DNA of 22,521 nucleotides. Origin: an uncultured Oscillospiraceae bacterium. GTDB taxonomy: Bacteria; Bacillota; Clostridia; Oscillospirales; Acutalibacteraceae. Below are positions 8,417 to 16,430 of this stretch, in pieces. The translations under genes and the position numbers were made by a program. The stretch is taken from NCBI GenBank assembly GCA_900543795.1, contig UQSH01000028.1:1-22521 (forward strand), read 5' to 3'. The notes beneath the pieces are model-generated. The model had not been told where the DNA came from. It made no database searches and saw only the letters and a list, made by a program, of their open reading frames with translations. How positions within the stretch are numbered: the stretch's first letter is position 1; each line of letters opens with the position of its first letter.

Positions 8417-9337
8417 ATGAGCAAAACAAAAATAATCGTTGTTGCAGGGCCAACCGCAAGCGGAAAAACAGGGCTTGCCGTTGAAATTGCAAGGGCTGTC
8501 TCGGGAGAGGTTATTTCAGCCGATTCAATGCAGGTTTATAAGGGAATAGGCATTGCCTCCGCCGCACCCACTCAAAAGGAAATGCAGGGTGTTCCTCATC
8601 ATCTTGTTGAGTTCCTTGACCAAAGCGAGAATTTTTCCGTTTCGGATTTCTGCCGCTTAGCAAGGGAAAAAATCAGCGAAATATCAGCGCGCGGAAATGT
8701 TCCCGTTATTGCAGGCGGAACAGGGCTTTTTATAGACAGCCTTGTTGACAATATTAATTTCACCGAAGCCGAAACGGATTTTGAATTGCGTGAAGCGCTT
8801 ATGCAAAAGGATAGCGATGAGCTTTATTCAACGCTTCTTGAGGTGGATAAAGAGGCGGCTGAAAAAATCCATAAAAATAATAAAAAGCGTGTTGTGCGTG
8901 CCTTGGAGATTTATTATTCCTCAGGCGCAACAAAAACAGCGCAGGATATAAATTCAAAAAAAGAGGAAAGCCCTTATGAAGTTATTTATTTCGTTATCGG
9001 GTTTAAAAGCAGAGAGGTGCTTTACGAAAGAATAAACCGCCGTGTTGATTTAATGGTTGAGGCGGGGCTTGTTGATGAGGCAAGGAAAAATCTTTCAAAG
9101 GAAAAGGCAACCTCCGCACAGGCAATAGGGCATAAGGAGCTTCAGCCGTATTTCAGCGGCGAAAAGTCGCTCGGGCAGGCACTTGATGATTTAAAAAGAG
9201 AAACACGCCGCTATGCAAAAAGGCAGATAACCTGGTTTAAAAGGCGCAAAAACGCAATTTGGCTTTATGCCGATGAAGAGGGCGCCGATATTGTTAAAGC
9301 GGCAATTGATAAAAGCAGGGAATTTTTAAATGGATAA
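8417..9337 (+). CDS. miaA: tRNA dimethylallyltransferase
   Basis: MiaA transfers a dimethylallyl group to N6 of A37 in tRNAs that read U-starting codons, producing the i6A substrate of MiaB encoded earlier in the run. The P-loop G-P-T-A-S-G-K-T is at residues 11-18, followed by the D36-S-M-Q-V-Y-K-G substrate motif and A-G-G-T-G-L-F at about 95-101. The tail contains the usual R-R-Y-A-K-R-Q-x-T-W-F signature. The 306 residues are the normal length. The ATG is one base after the mutL stop, and the end overlaps the next gene by 8 bp. In many bacteria hfq follows miaA; here a HlyD-like gene takes that place. Confidence 0.98.
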   Translation: MSKTKIIVVAGPTASGKTGLAVEIARAVSGEVISADSMQVYKGIGIASAAPTQKEMQGVPHHLVEFLDQSENFSVSDFCRLAREKISEISARGNVPVIAGGTGLFIDSLVDNINFTEAETDFELREALMQKDSDELYSTLLEVDKEAAEKIHKNNKKRVVRALEIYYSSGATKTAQDINSKKEESPYEVIYFVIGFKSREVLYERINRRVDLMVEAGLVDEARKNLSKEKATSAQAIGHKELQPYFSGEKSLGQALDDLKRETRRYAKRQITWFKRRKNAIWLYADEEGADIVKAAIDKSREFLNG

Positions 9338-10598
9338 GGATAATTCAAATTCAAAAAAACAGAATAAAATTTCCGAAATTCTTGCAAGGGCAGACGGGCA
9401 GATGATTGCAATGGTGTTCCTTGTTTTGCTGATTTTCATTTATGTTTTCGTTGAATGCTTCGGCATTTTTAATGTCAGCCTCAAAACGCAAACGGCTTTG
9501 GAATCAACCGTTTATGAAACAGTTGATGTTCAGGCACTTGTTGTAAGAGATGAGCACCCCGTTTCGGCAAAGGAAAACACGGTAACGGTTGCCTCGGTGG
9601 GCGATTGCGAAAAGGTTAAGGAAAACGGCGAAATTGCAAAGGTTTTTCCGTCTGAGGAAAGCGCAAAGGCTTTCAGCGAATATGAAAAGCTTTCCGAAAG
9701 GGCAGATTATTATGCGGATTTGGAAAGTCGAAGCGTTGGTCAGGTAACTGATGTTGAGTCTCTTGATAAGGACATTCTTGTTGATATTAATTCGTATATC
9801 CGTGCATGCGCAGGCGGCAATGTGCAGTCTGCCGAGGAATATCAAAACGAATTAAACGATAAATTCACACGCCGCCAAATACTTATCGGGCAGGAGGTTG
9901 ATTTTGCCTCTGCCATAAGCGAAATAGAGCAGGCGGCTTCGGGATTAAGTCTTTCAAAGCCAACCGAATATATAAAGGCAGACACCTCGGGAATTTTTTC
10001 AAGCTACACCGACGGTCTTGAAGGCTCCTTTGAATATGCCTCTGTTGAACAGCTTGATGTTGAAACGCTTTCGCAATATATGGAGGCTGCACGCAATGCC
10101 TCGCAGTCAAACGGCATCGGCAAGCTGATAACAAGCTTAGATTGGTATTTCTGCGCAATTGTTAATGCAAAGGATGTTGCCGCTCTTAAAAACGGCGGAA
10201 TGGTTGATGTTGCCGTTTCCGGAAGCGATGAGGTTTATTCCTGCCGTGTTGTGTCGGGCGCAGACGCTGATTTGGGTGCAGAGCAAACGGCGCTCATTCT
10301 TGAATGCAGTGTTATGAACAGTGAAGCCGCTTCGTTAAGGCTTGCGGATATTGAAATAAGAGTTAATTCCTATACGGGAATAAAGCTTCCCGCACAGGCA
10401 GTTCATGTTAATAACGGTGAAAAGGGTGTTTATGCGCTTGTTGCTTCCGTTGTTAAATGGCGTAAAGCAGATATACTTTACACAAAAGACGATTATGTTG
10501 TTTTAAGCTATACTCCCGAGGAGGACGGCGGCATAAAGCTTTATGATCAAATTGTTATTCAGGGAAAGGAGCTTCACGATGGAAAGGTTTACACCTGA
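9330..10598 (+). CDS. HlyD-like single-pass membrane protein
   Basis: The 422-residue protein has a short charged N-terminus, one membrane helix at about 24-47, and a long outward-facing part. The C-terminal 60 residues (I-K-L-P-A-Q-A-V around 350-357 and a tail ending G-K-E-L-H-D-G-K-V) resemble the beta-barrel end of HlyD-type membrane-fusion/adaptor proteins. Residues of about 100-210 are Glu-, Lys- and Ala-rich and mostly helical. No ABC or other export partner is in the window. Similar proteins are often seen next to yggS and sepF in Clostridia, so a role in the envelope or divisome is as likely as export. The start overlaps miaA by 8 bp with only a weak ribosome site, suggesting coupling. 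The fold call is moderate; the function is unknown. Confidence 0.7.
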   Translation: MDKDNSNSKKQNKISEILARADGQMIAMVFLVLLIFIYVFVECFGIFNVSLKTQTALESTVYETVDVQALVVRDEHPVSAKENTVTVASVGDCEKVKENGEIAKVFPSEESAKAFSEYEKLSERADYYADLESRSVGQVTDVESLDKDILVDINSYIRACAGGNVQSAEEYQNELNDKFTRRQILIGQEVDFASAISEIEQAASGLSLSKPTEYIKADTSGIFSSYTDGLEGSFEYASVEQLDVETLSQYMEAARNASQSNGIGKLITSLDWYFCAIVNAKDVAALKNGGMVDVAVSGSDEVYSCRVVSGADADLGAEQTALILECSVMNSEAASLRLADIEIRVNSYTGIKLPAQAVHVNNGEKGVYALVASVVKWRKADILYTKDDYVVLSYTPEEDGGIKLYDQIVIQGKELHDGKVYT

Positions 10599-11307
10599 TG
10601 AAAACCGATTAAAAGCGGTTGAGGAAAATTATAAAAGGGTTCTTGAAAATGTTAAGGAATGTGCGGTTAAGGCAGGCAGAAGCGAAAAGGATGTTCGCCT
10701 GATGTGCGTAACAAAAACGGTTGAGCCTGTTTATATAAATAAAGCAATTGAGCTCGGCGCCGATTTGATAGGCGAAAACAGAGTTCAGGAGTATCTCGGC
10801 AAAAGAGACGAGCTTAATCTCAGCGGCGTTGAGCGCCATTTAATCGGCCACCTGCAAACGAATAAGGTTAAGCAGATAGCAGGCGAGGTTGATATGATTG
10901 AATCGGTTTCCTCCGTTAAGCTTGCAAAGGAAATTTCAAGAATTTCTCTGCAAAAGGGCATAGTAACAAAATGCTTGGTTGAGGTTAATGTCGGCAAGGA
11001 GGAAAGCAAAAGCGGAATTTATCTTGAAGAGCTTGAAGAAACGCTTTGCGAAATCGCAGAGCTTCCCGCAATAAAGGTTAAGGGATTAATGACCATTCCG
11101 CCTGTTTGCGAAACACCCGATGAAGCCCGCAGATATTTTGCAATGCTTCGTCAATCTTTCATTGACATTAGGGATAAAAAAACCGATAATGTAGATATGG
11201 AAATTCTGTCTATGGGAATGAGCGGTGATTATGAAGCCGCCGTTGCCGAAGGCTCAAATATAGTTAGAGTAGGCTCCGCAATATTCGGTGCCAGGAAATA
11301 TTTTTAA
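10579..11307 (+). CDS. yggS: YggS/YlmE-family PLP homeostasis protein
   Basis: This is a single-domain alanine-racemase-fold protein that binds pyridoxal phosphate without known catalysis and affects B6 and amino-acid homeostasis. The PLP lysine is K46 in C-V-T-K-T. Other family patterns are G-E-N-R-V-Q-E, H-L-I-G-H-L-Q-T-N-K and the C-terminal S-M-G-M-S-x-D-Y-E-A-A. An in-frame ATG exists 36 bp upstream, but the start at 10579 has AAAGGAG seven bases ahead and gives 242 residues, in line with the family. That start overlaps the end of the HlyD-like gene by 20 bp. Placement directly before sepF matches the Gram-positive ylm cluster, where the ortholog is ylmE. Confidence 0.95.
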   Translation: MERFTPDENRLKAVEENYKRVLENVKECAVKAGRSEKDVRLMCVTKTVEPVYINKAIELGADLIGENRVQEYLGKRDELNLSGVERHLIGHLQTNKVKQIAGEVDMIESVSSVKLAKEISRISLQKGIVTKCLVEVNVGKEESKSGIYLEELEETLCEIAELPAIKVKGLMTIPPVCETPDEARRYFAMLRQSFIDIRDKKTDNVDMEILSMGMSGDYEAAVAEGSNIVRVGSAIFGARKYF

Positions 11308-11319
11308 GGAGGCAAAGCA

Positions 11320-11811
11320 ATGGGATTTCTTGATAAGTTTACGGAAATAATCCGCGAGAGCGACGATGATGAATTTGATGATTTTTATGAGGAAAATCCG
11401 TCTTATTCAATGCCGGCTCCGCCAAAAAGAGAAAAAAGAAGCAAAAGCGTAAAGGTTCCAAAGGAGGAAAGGCCCGAAAGAATTCACCGCACCCGTGCAG
11501 AATCCGATAAGGTTGTTAATATCCACACAACTGCGCAGCTTCAGGTTGTTCTTGTTAAGCCCGAAAGATTTGAGGACGCCGCTTCAATAGGCGATAATCT
11601 TAATGAGAAAAGAACGGTTGTTCTTAATCTTGAATCAACAAACAGAGAGATTGCCCGCCGTTTGCTTGATTTTTTGAGCGGTGTTGCCTATGCGAATAAC
11701 GGGCAGATAAAAAGAGTTGCAAACAGCACCTATATCATCACTCCCTATAATGTTGATGTTATGGGCGATTTGATAGATGAGCTTGAAAATAACGGCATGA
11801 TAATGTATTGA
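11320..11811 (+). CDS. sepF: Cell division protein SepF
   Basis: SepF anchors FtsZ to the membrane and shapes the septum in Gram-positive bacteria. The first residues, M-G-F-L-D-K-F-T-E-I-I, fit the membrane-binding amphipathic helix. They are followed by an acidic then basic linker (residues 15-65) and the SepF (DUF552) core at about 68-155, including V-L-N-L-E and the family's Y-I-I-T-P region. The 163 residues are a normal length. AAGGAGG lies just upstream, 12 bp after yggS. The next gene is divIVA, 22 bp on; ylmG and ylmH, which often intervene, are absent. Confidence 0.96.
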   Translation: MGFLDKFTEIIRESDDDEFDDFYEENPSYSMPAPPKREKRSKSVKVPKEERPERIHRTRAESDKVVNIHTTAQLQVVLVKPERFEDAASIGDNLNEKRTVVLNLESTNREIARRLLDFLSGVAYANNGQIKRVANSTYIITPYNVDVMGDLIDELENNGMIMY

Positions 11812-11833
11812 TTTAAACGGGAGGAGAATAAAT

Positions 11834-13036
11834 ATGATAACGCCAAGCCAAATTAAAGAAAAGGTTATTTCAACCGCATCACACGGCTATGATATAGACG
11901 AAACAAACGCTTTTATTGCAGAAATTGAAGAGGCATTTTCCGCAGTTTATAACGAAAACAAAGAGCTTTACAGAAAAATGGAAATTCTTGCCTCAAAGGT
12001 TGAGGAGTACAGAGCGGAGGAGGACACCATTAAGGAAGCACTTCTCACAGCGCAAAAAGCGGCGTCCGATTTAACAAAGCAGGCGCAGAAAAAGGCAGAC
12101 GAGCTGTTGTCCGAAAGCGCACAAACTGTTCAGAAAACGGTTCTTGATGCAAAGGAAAAGGCTGAAAAAATAATTTCCGAGGCCCGTGAATATTCTGCTT
12201 CTCTCACAAAGGAAAAAACAGATTCCGCAAATGCCATATTAAATGAAGCGCAGGAAAGGGCAGATAAGGAAATCGGCAATGCAAAGGCAGATGCGTCCGC
12301 CCTGCTTGAAGAGGCAAAGAAAATCTCGTCTGAGCTTATCACAAAGGCAAAGCAGGAAAAGGAATATTATGATAGCTTAACCGCCGAATTAAAGGCTAAG
12401 TCCGAGGCGTTCAAGGCTCAGCTTGTTATGCTTTATGAGGCTCAGCTTGACGGTCTTGAAAAAATGATGGATTTGCCCGGCGGAGATTATAACGCCGAAT
12501 ATGAAGAAAAAATTGAAAACACTGAAAGAGCAATAGACGATATTTCCGCTAAAATTGAAGAGGCAAAGGCGGAAATTGAAGAGCCCGAGGAGGAAGAGGC
12601 TTCGGCAGAGGAAGCTTCCGAGGAGCCCGAAGAGGATTCGGATTTTGAGGAAATCACGGAAGACGAGGAGGAGCCCAAAGAGGAGCCTGACGAAGAGAAA
12701 ATCGAATATGAGCTTGAAGAGGTTTCCGATGAAGCTGAATATGAGGAGGAGCCCGCAGAGGAGGAGCATTCCGAGGCGGATGTTCATTCTGCTATAAATG
12801 CCTTTTCGCAGGATACGGTAACTCCCGTTGAGGAGCAGGCAGTTCCCGAAATAAGCGAGGAGCCCGAAATGGAGGAGTCTGCCAATGACGGTCAGCTTCC
12901 CTTTGAAAGCTTTTTCAATGTTAAATCAGAGGTTGTCAGAACAGATGAAAAAATAAGCCTTATTCCTCCCGATGAGGATGATGAAGACGATGACGACCTT
13001 AAATTCCACGGATTTTTCAAAAAGAAAAGAAAATAA
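11834..13036 (+). CDS. divIVA: DivIVA-family protein with long acidic tail
   Basis: DivIVA marks curved membrane at poles and septa. The N-terminus (T-P-S-Q-I-K and H-G-Y-D-I-D-E-T-N-A-F-I, residues 3-28) matches the DivIVA lipid-binding domain, followed by a coiled coil to about residue 250. Two things are unusual. The loop that in Bacillus reads S-F-R-G-Y-D here reads A-S-H-G-Y-D, so the membrane-inserting Phe-Arg pair is replaced by Ser-His. The second half is also extended: residues 249-311 are dominated by Glu, 380-388 by Asp, and the protein ends K-K-K-R-K. The total of 400 residues is over twice the size of Bacillus DivIVA. GGAGGAG precedes the ATG. The position between sepF and ileS supports the assignment. 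Confidence 0.88.
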   Translation: MITPSQIKEKVISTASHGYDIDETNAFIAEIEEAFSAVYNENKELYRKMEILASKVEEYRAEEDTIKEALLTAQKAASDLTKQAQKKADELLSESAQTVQKTVLDAKEKAEKIISEAREYSASLTKEKTDSANAILNEAQERADKEIGNAKADASALLEEAKKISSELITKAKQEKEYYDSLTAELKAKSEAFKAQLVMLYEAQLDGLEKMMDLPGGDYNAEYEEKIENTERAIDDISAKIEEAKAEIEEPEEEEASAEEASEEPEEDSDFEEITEDEEEPKEEPDEEKIEYELEEVSDEAEYEEEPAEEEHSEADVHSAINAFSQDTVTPVEEQAVPEISEEPEMEESANDGQLPFESFFNVKSEVVRTDEKISLIPPDEDDEDDDDLKFHGFFKKKRK

Positions 13037-13080
13037 TTATAAATAAGCCAAAATATAACAAATAAAGGTTGGGGATTAAG

Positions 13081-15873
13081 ATGGACTATAAAGATACATT
13101 AAATATGATGAAAACCGAATTTCCAATGCGTGCTGCACTTCCGCAGCGTGAGCCGGAAATTCTTAAACGCTGGTATGATAATAATCAGTATGAAAAGCTT
13201 ATGGAAAATAATGAGGGAAAGCCGCTTTTTGTTTTGCATGATGGCCCTCCTTATGCAAACGGCGACATTCATATCGGCCATGCGCTTAATAAAACTCTTA
13301 AAGATTTTATAGTTAGATATAAGAATATGACGGGCTATAAATCCCCGTATGTGCCCGGTTGGGACACTCACGGTCTTCCTACGGAGCTTAAAGCAAGAAA
13401 GGAAGCGCATATTTCGGCCGAAACAAATATTTCCGATTTGGAGCTTCGTAAAATATGCAGAGAAACCGCCTTGGGCTTCGTTGATATTCAGCGTGAAAGC
13501 TTCAAACGCCTTGGTGTAATCGGCGAATGGGATAATCCCTATATCACGCTGACAAAGGATTTTGAAGAGGAGCAAATTAAGGTTTTTGCCTCAATGGCTT
13601 CAAAGGGATATATTTATAAGGGCTTAAAGCCTGTTTATTGGTGTGCAGACTGCAACACCGCTCTTGCGGAAGCGGAAATCGAATATGCAGAGGATCCCTG
13701 CCACTCAATTTATGTTAAATTCAATGTAACAGACGATTTAGGAAAATTAACCGCTATGGGTGCTGATTTAAGCAAAACCTATTTCGTTATTTGGACAACA
13801 ACAACATGGACCTTGCCTGCTAATGTTGCAATCTGCGTCGGTCCGTCATTTGAATATTCTCTCGTTAAAAGCGGCGATGAATATTATGTTATGGCAACCG
13901 ATCTTGTTGCTTCTGCTATGGAGGCAAGAGGAGCAGAATATGAAACAATCGGAACAATAAACGGCTCAGAGCTTGAATATATGAAATGTCAGCATCCGTT
14001 TATAGACAGAACCTCGCTTGTTATTGTCGGCGACCATGTAACCCTTGAAAGCGGCACAGGTTGTGTTCACACAGCTCCCGGCCACGGTGTTGAGGACTTT
14101 GTTGTGTGCAAGAATTATCCTGAAATTCCCGTTATCGTTCCTGTCGATGCAACAGGTCATTTAACCGAGGAGGCAGGTCAGTTTGCAGGCCTTTCAACGG
14201 AGGAGGCAAACAAGCCGATTGCAGAGCACCTTGAAAAAACAGGCAATCTTTTTGCCCTTCAAAAAATTATCCATCAGTATCCTCATTGCTGGAGATGCCA
14301 TAAGCCTGTTATTTTCCGTGCAACATCTCAATGGTTCTGCTCGGTTGATGATTTTAAGGACGCTGCGGTTAAAGCGTCCGAGGAGGTTGAATGGTTCCCT
14401 GCCTGGGGTAAAGACAGGCTCCAATCAATGGTTAAGGAGCGTGCCGATTGGTGCATTTCCCGTCAAAGAAAATGGGGCGTTCCGATTCCCGTTGTTTATT
14501 GTAAAAAATGCTCGAAAGAGATTATTGATAACGATATTATGATGAAGGTTTCCGAAATTTTCGGTAAGGAGGGCTCGGATGCGTGGTATGCTCACGATGC
14601 CGAATATTTCCTCCCCGATGGCTTCAAATGTCCGCATTGCGGTGCGGCAGAGGGCTTTGATAAGGAATCCGACATTATGGATGTTTGGTTTGATTCAGGC
14701 TCAACTCATCAGGCTGTTTGCGCAAAAAGGCCGTATCTTAAACGCCCCGCAGATGTTTATCTTGAAGGTGCAGACCAATACAGAGGTTGGTTCCAGTCCT
14801 CGCTTTTAACTGCCGTTGCAGGCGGTCAGGGTGCACCGTATAAGCAGATTATAACTCACGGCTGGACGGTTGACGGAGAGGGCAGAAAAATGTCTAAATC
14901 TCTCGGAAACGGTATTGATCCGCAGGACATCATTAAGCAGTACGGCGCAGATGTTCTTCGTCTTTGGGTTGCTTCCTCGGATTATCATGCAGACATTCGT
15001 ATCAGCCCCGAAATTCTCAAACAGCTTTCCGATAATTACAGAAAAATCAGAAACACAGCCCGCTTCTGCCTCGGAAATCTTTATGATTTCAATCCCGACA
15101 CGGATATGGTTGAAAACGATAAGCTTGAAGAGCTTGATAAATATGCTCTTATGAAGCTTGATGAGGTTATCACAACGGCGCGCAACGGCTATGAAACCTA
15201 TGAGTATCACACCGCCGCTCACGCAATCCATAATTTCTGCGTTGTTGATATGAGTAACTTCTATTTTGATGTTCTTAAAGATAGGCTTTACACCTCCGTC
15301 AGCACCTCGGCAACTCGCCGTGCGGCACAGACGGTGCTTTATAAAATTCTTGATTCGTTAACTCTTCTTTTAACTCCTATTCTTGCTTTCACGGCAGATG
15401 AAATTTGGAGCTTTATGCCACACGATAAATCAAGAAACCCCGAATCTCCGCTCTTTAACGATATTCCGACTGCCGATTTCATCGAAACAGACGAAGCGTT
15501 TATGGCAAAATGGGAAAAAATTCACGCAGTTCGTGTTGATGTTCAAAAGGCACTTGAGCTTGCAAGAAACGAAAAGAAAATCGGTAAATCCCTTGAAGCA
15601 AAAATCATTCTCGGTGCAGAGGGAGAGCTTTATGATTTCCTTAAATCCGTTGAGGGCGAGCTTGCCGAAATATTCATTACCTCTGCTGTTGAGGTTGCTT
15701 CCGATAAGCAGGCGTTTGCAGGCGATGTTGAGGGATTAACCGTCAGCGTTGAAAATGCACAGGGAGAAAAGTGCGAGCGTTGCTGGAAATTCTCAACAAC
15801 GGTAGGCAACGATGCAAAGCATCCCACCCTTTGTGCACATTGTGCAGCGGTGCTTGCCGAAATGGGAGAATAA
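13081..15873 (+). CDS. ileS: Isoleucyl-tRNA synthetase
   Basis: IleRS charges tRNA-Ile and edits Val-tRNA. The class I signature H-I-G-H is at residues 64-67 and K-M-S-K-S at 603-607. The editing domain lies between, with W-T-T-T-T-W near residue 240. The C-terminal zinc site is C898, C901, C918 and C921, as in the bacterial IleS1 type. I chose the ATG at 13081 because the family begins M-D-Y-K-D-T-L; a TTG four codons upstream is in frame but lacks a well-spaced ribosome site. The product is 930 residues. Only 44 bp separate it from divIVA, with no T-box leader, so expression seems to come from the upstream operon promoter. A terminator-like hairpin follows the stop codon. Confidence 0.98.
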   Translation: MDYKDTLNMMKTEFPMRAALPQREPEILKRWYDNNQYEKLMENNEGKPLFVLHDGPPYANGDIHIGHALNKTLKDFIVRYKNMTGYKSPYVPGWDTHGLPTELKARKEAHISAETNISDLELRKICRETALGFVDIQRESFKRLGVIGEWDNPYITLTKDFEEEQIKVFASMASKGYIYKGLKPVYWCADCNTALAEAEIEYAEDPCHSIYVKFNVTDDLGKLTAMGADLSKTYFVIWTTTTWTLPANVAICVGPSFEYSLVKSGDEYYVMATDLVASAMEARGAEYETIGTINGSELEYMKCQHPFIDRTSLVIVGDHVTLESGTGCVHTAPGHGVEDFVVCKNYPEIPVIVPVDATGHLTEEAGQFAGLSTEEANKPIAEHLEKTGNLFALQKIIHQYPHCWRCHKPVIFRATSQWFCSVDDFKDAAVKASEEVEWFPAWGKDRLQSMVKERADWCISRQRKWGVPIPVVYCKKCSKEIIDNDIMMKVSEIFGKEGSDAWYAHDAEYFLPDGFKCPHCGAAEGFDKESDIMDVWFDSGSTHQAVCAKRPYLKRPADVYLEGADQYRGWFQSSLLTAVAGGQGAPYKQIITHGWTVDGEGRKMSKSLGNGIDPQDIIKQYGADVLRLWVASSDYHADIRISPEILKQLSDNYRKIRNTARFCLGNLYDFNPDTDMVENDKLEELDKYALMKLDEVITTARNGYETYEYHTAAHAIHNFCVVDMSNFYFDVLKDRLYTSVSTSATRRAAQTVLYKILDSLTLLLTPILAFTADEIWSFMPHDKSRNPESPLFNDIPTADFIETDEAFMAKWEKIHAVRVDVQKALELARNEKKIGKSLEAKIILGAEGELYDFLKSVEGELAEIFITSAVEVASDKQAFAGDVEGLTVSVENAQGEKCERCWKFSTTVGNDAKHPTLCAHCAAVLAEMGE

Positions 15874-15883
15874 TAAAAATTTT

Positions 15884-15915
15884 AAAAGGGTGGTTATTTA
15901 ACCGCCCTTTTGCCC
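15884..15915 (+). terminator. Terminator-like hairpin between ileS and lspA
   Basis: AAAAGGGTGGTTA (15884-15896) pairs with TAACCGCCCTTTT (15899-15911) over about 12 bp with a single G-T wobble, and runs into a T-rich end (TTTT, then CCCCTTTT). The lspA ribosome site lies about 25 bases further on. Because no new promoter is obvious before lspA, it probably reduces rather than stops transcription into lspA and rluD. Confidence 0.7.
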
Positions 15916-15947
15916 CTTTTAAGATACAAAAAAGCAAAGGAAAATTT

Positions 15948-16430
15948 ATGCACAAAAAAAAGCATTTGTGGTGCGCAGTTATGATGCTTCTTATAATTGC
16001 GTTTGACCAAGTAACGAAAATTCTTGCAACCGAATATCTAAAAGGCAAAGAGCCCGTTTCGTTTATTAAAGGCGTTGTTCGGTTTAATTATGCCGAAAAC
16101 ACGGGTATGGCTTTTTCGCTTTTCAGCGGCGCACGCTGGGTTTTTGTTGCGCTAACGCTTGTTGCATGCGCTGCGGCACTTTGGTATATTTTTTCAAACA
16201 GATGCAAGCCCCTTTGGCTTTATTGGAGCATTGCGGTTGTTGCTTCGGGCGGGATAGGTAATCTTATTGACCGTGCCTTTTACGGTTATGTTGTTGATTT
16301 TATTGAGCCCGTTTTCATTGATTTTGCCATATTCAATATTGCAGATTGCGCCGTAACGCTCGGAGCGATTTCTCTTATTGCATACCTCGTTTTTGATGCT
16401 TTTAAAAAGGAGGATAAAAGGCTTGAGTGA
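15948..16430 (+). CDS. lspA: Lipoprotein signal peptidase (signal peptidase II)
   Basis: LspA cleaves the signal peptide of diacylglyceryl-modified prolipoproteins in the membrane. The 160 residues hold four membrane helices. The catalytic aspartates are D117 (Y-V-V-D-F) and D133 (F-N-I-A-D-C); other family motifs are D20-Q-V-T-K, N-T-G-M-A-F-S at 51-57 and G-N-L-I-D-R at 104-109. An upstream in-frame extension would run into ileS and contains no lspA-like sequence. The ATG at 15948 has AAAGGAAA ahead of it and gives the family length. The last 8 bp overlap the start of rluD, which is the usual neighbour of lspA in Firmicutes. Confidence 0.97.
   Translation: MHKKKHLWCAVMMLLIIAFDQVTKILATEYLKGKEPVSFIKGVVRFNYAENTGMAFSLFSGARWVFVALTLVACAAALWYIFSNRCKPLWLYWSIAVVASGGIGNLIDRAFYGYVVDFIEPVFIDFAIFNIADCAVTLGAISLIAYLVFDAFKKEDKRLE

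Noticed and set aside
10543..10578. Upstream ATG for yggS
   Set aside because: It would lengthen the overlap with the HlyD-like gene and add residues not seen in the family; the ATG at 10579 has a well-placed AAAGGAG.
12389..12787. A 132-codon minus-strand frame rich in Leu and Phe opposite divIVA
   Set aside because: It is the reverse complement of Glu-rich codons in the acidic tail (GAG and GAA read as CTC and TTC), which makes a false hydrophobic protein.
13037..13080. T-box leader upstream of ileS
   Set aside because: The gap between divIVA and ileS is only 44 bp and AT-rich, far too short for a specifier stem and antiterminator.
13069..13080. TTG start for ileS four codons upstream of the ATG
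   Set aside because: The family N-terminus begins at the ATG (M-D-Y-K-D-T-L), and the TTG has AAAGG directly abutting it, giving no usable spacing.
13099..13575. A 158-codon minus-strand frame opposite the start of ileS
   Set aside because: It is antisense to the H-I-G-H-containing region of ileS, with no start signal and no family resemblance.
15771..15947. N-terminal extension of lspA into the ileS 3' end
   Set aside because: The extension overlaps the zinc-binding end of ileS and the terminator hairpin, and the 160-residue form from 15948 is the normal LspA length.
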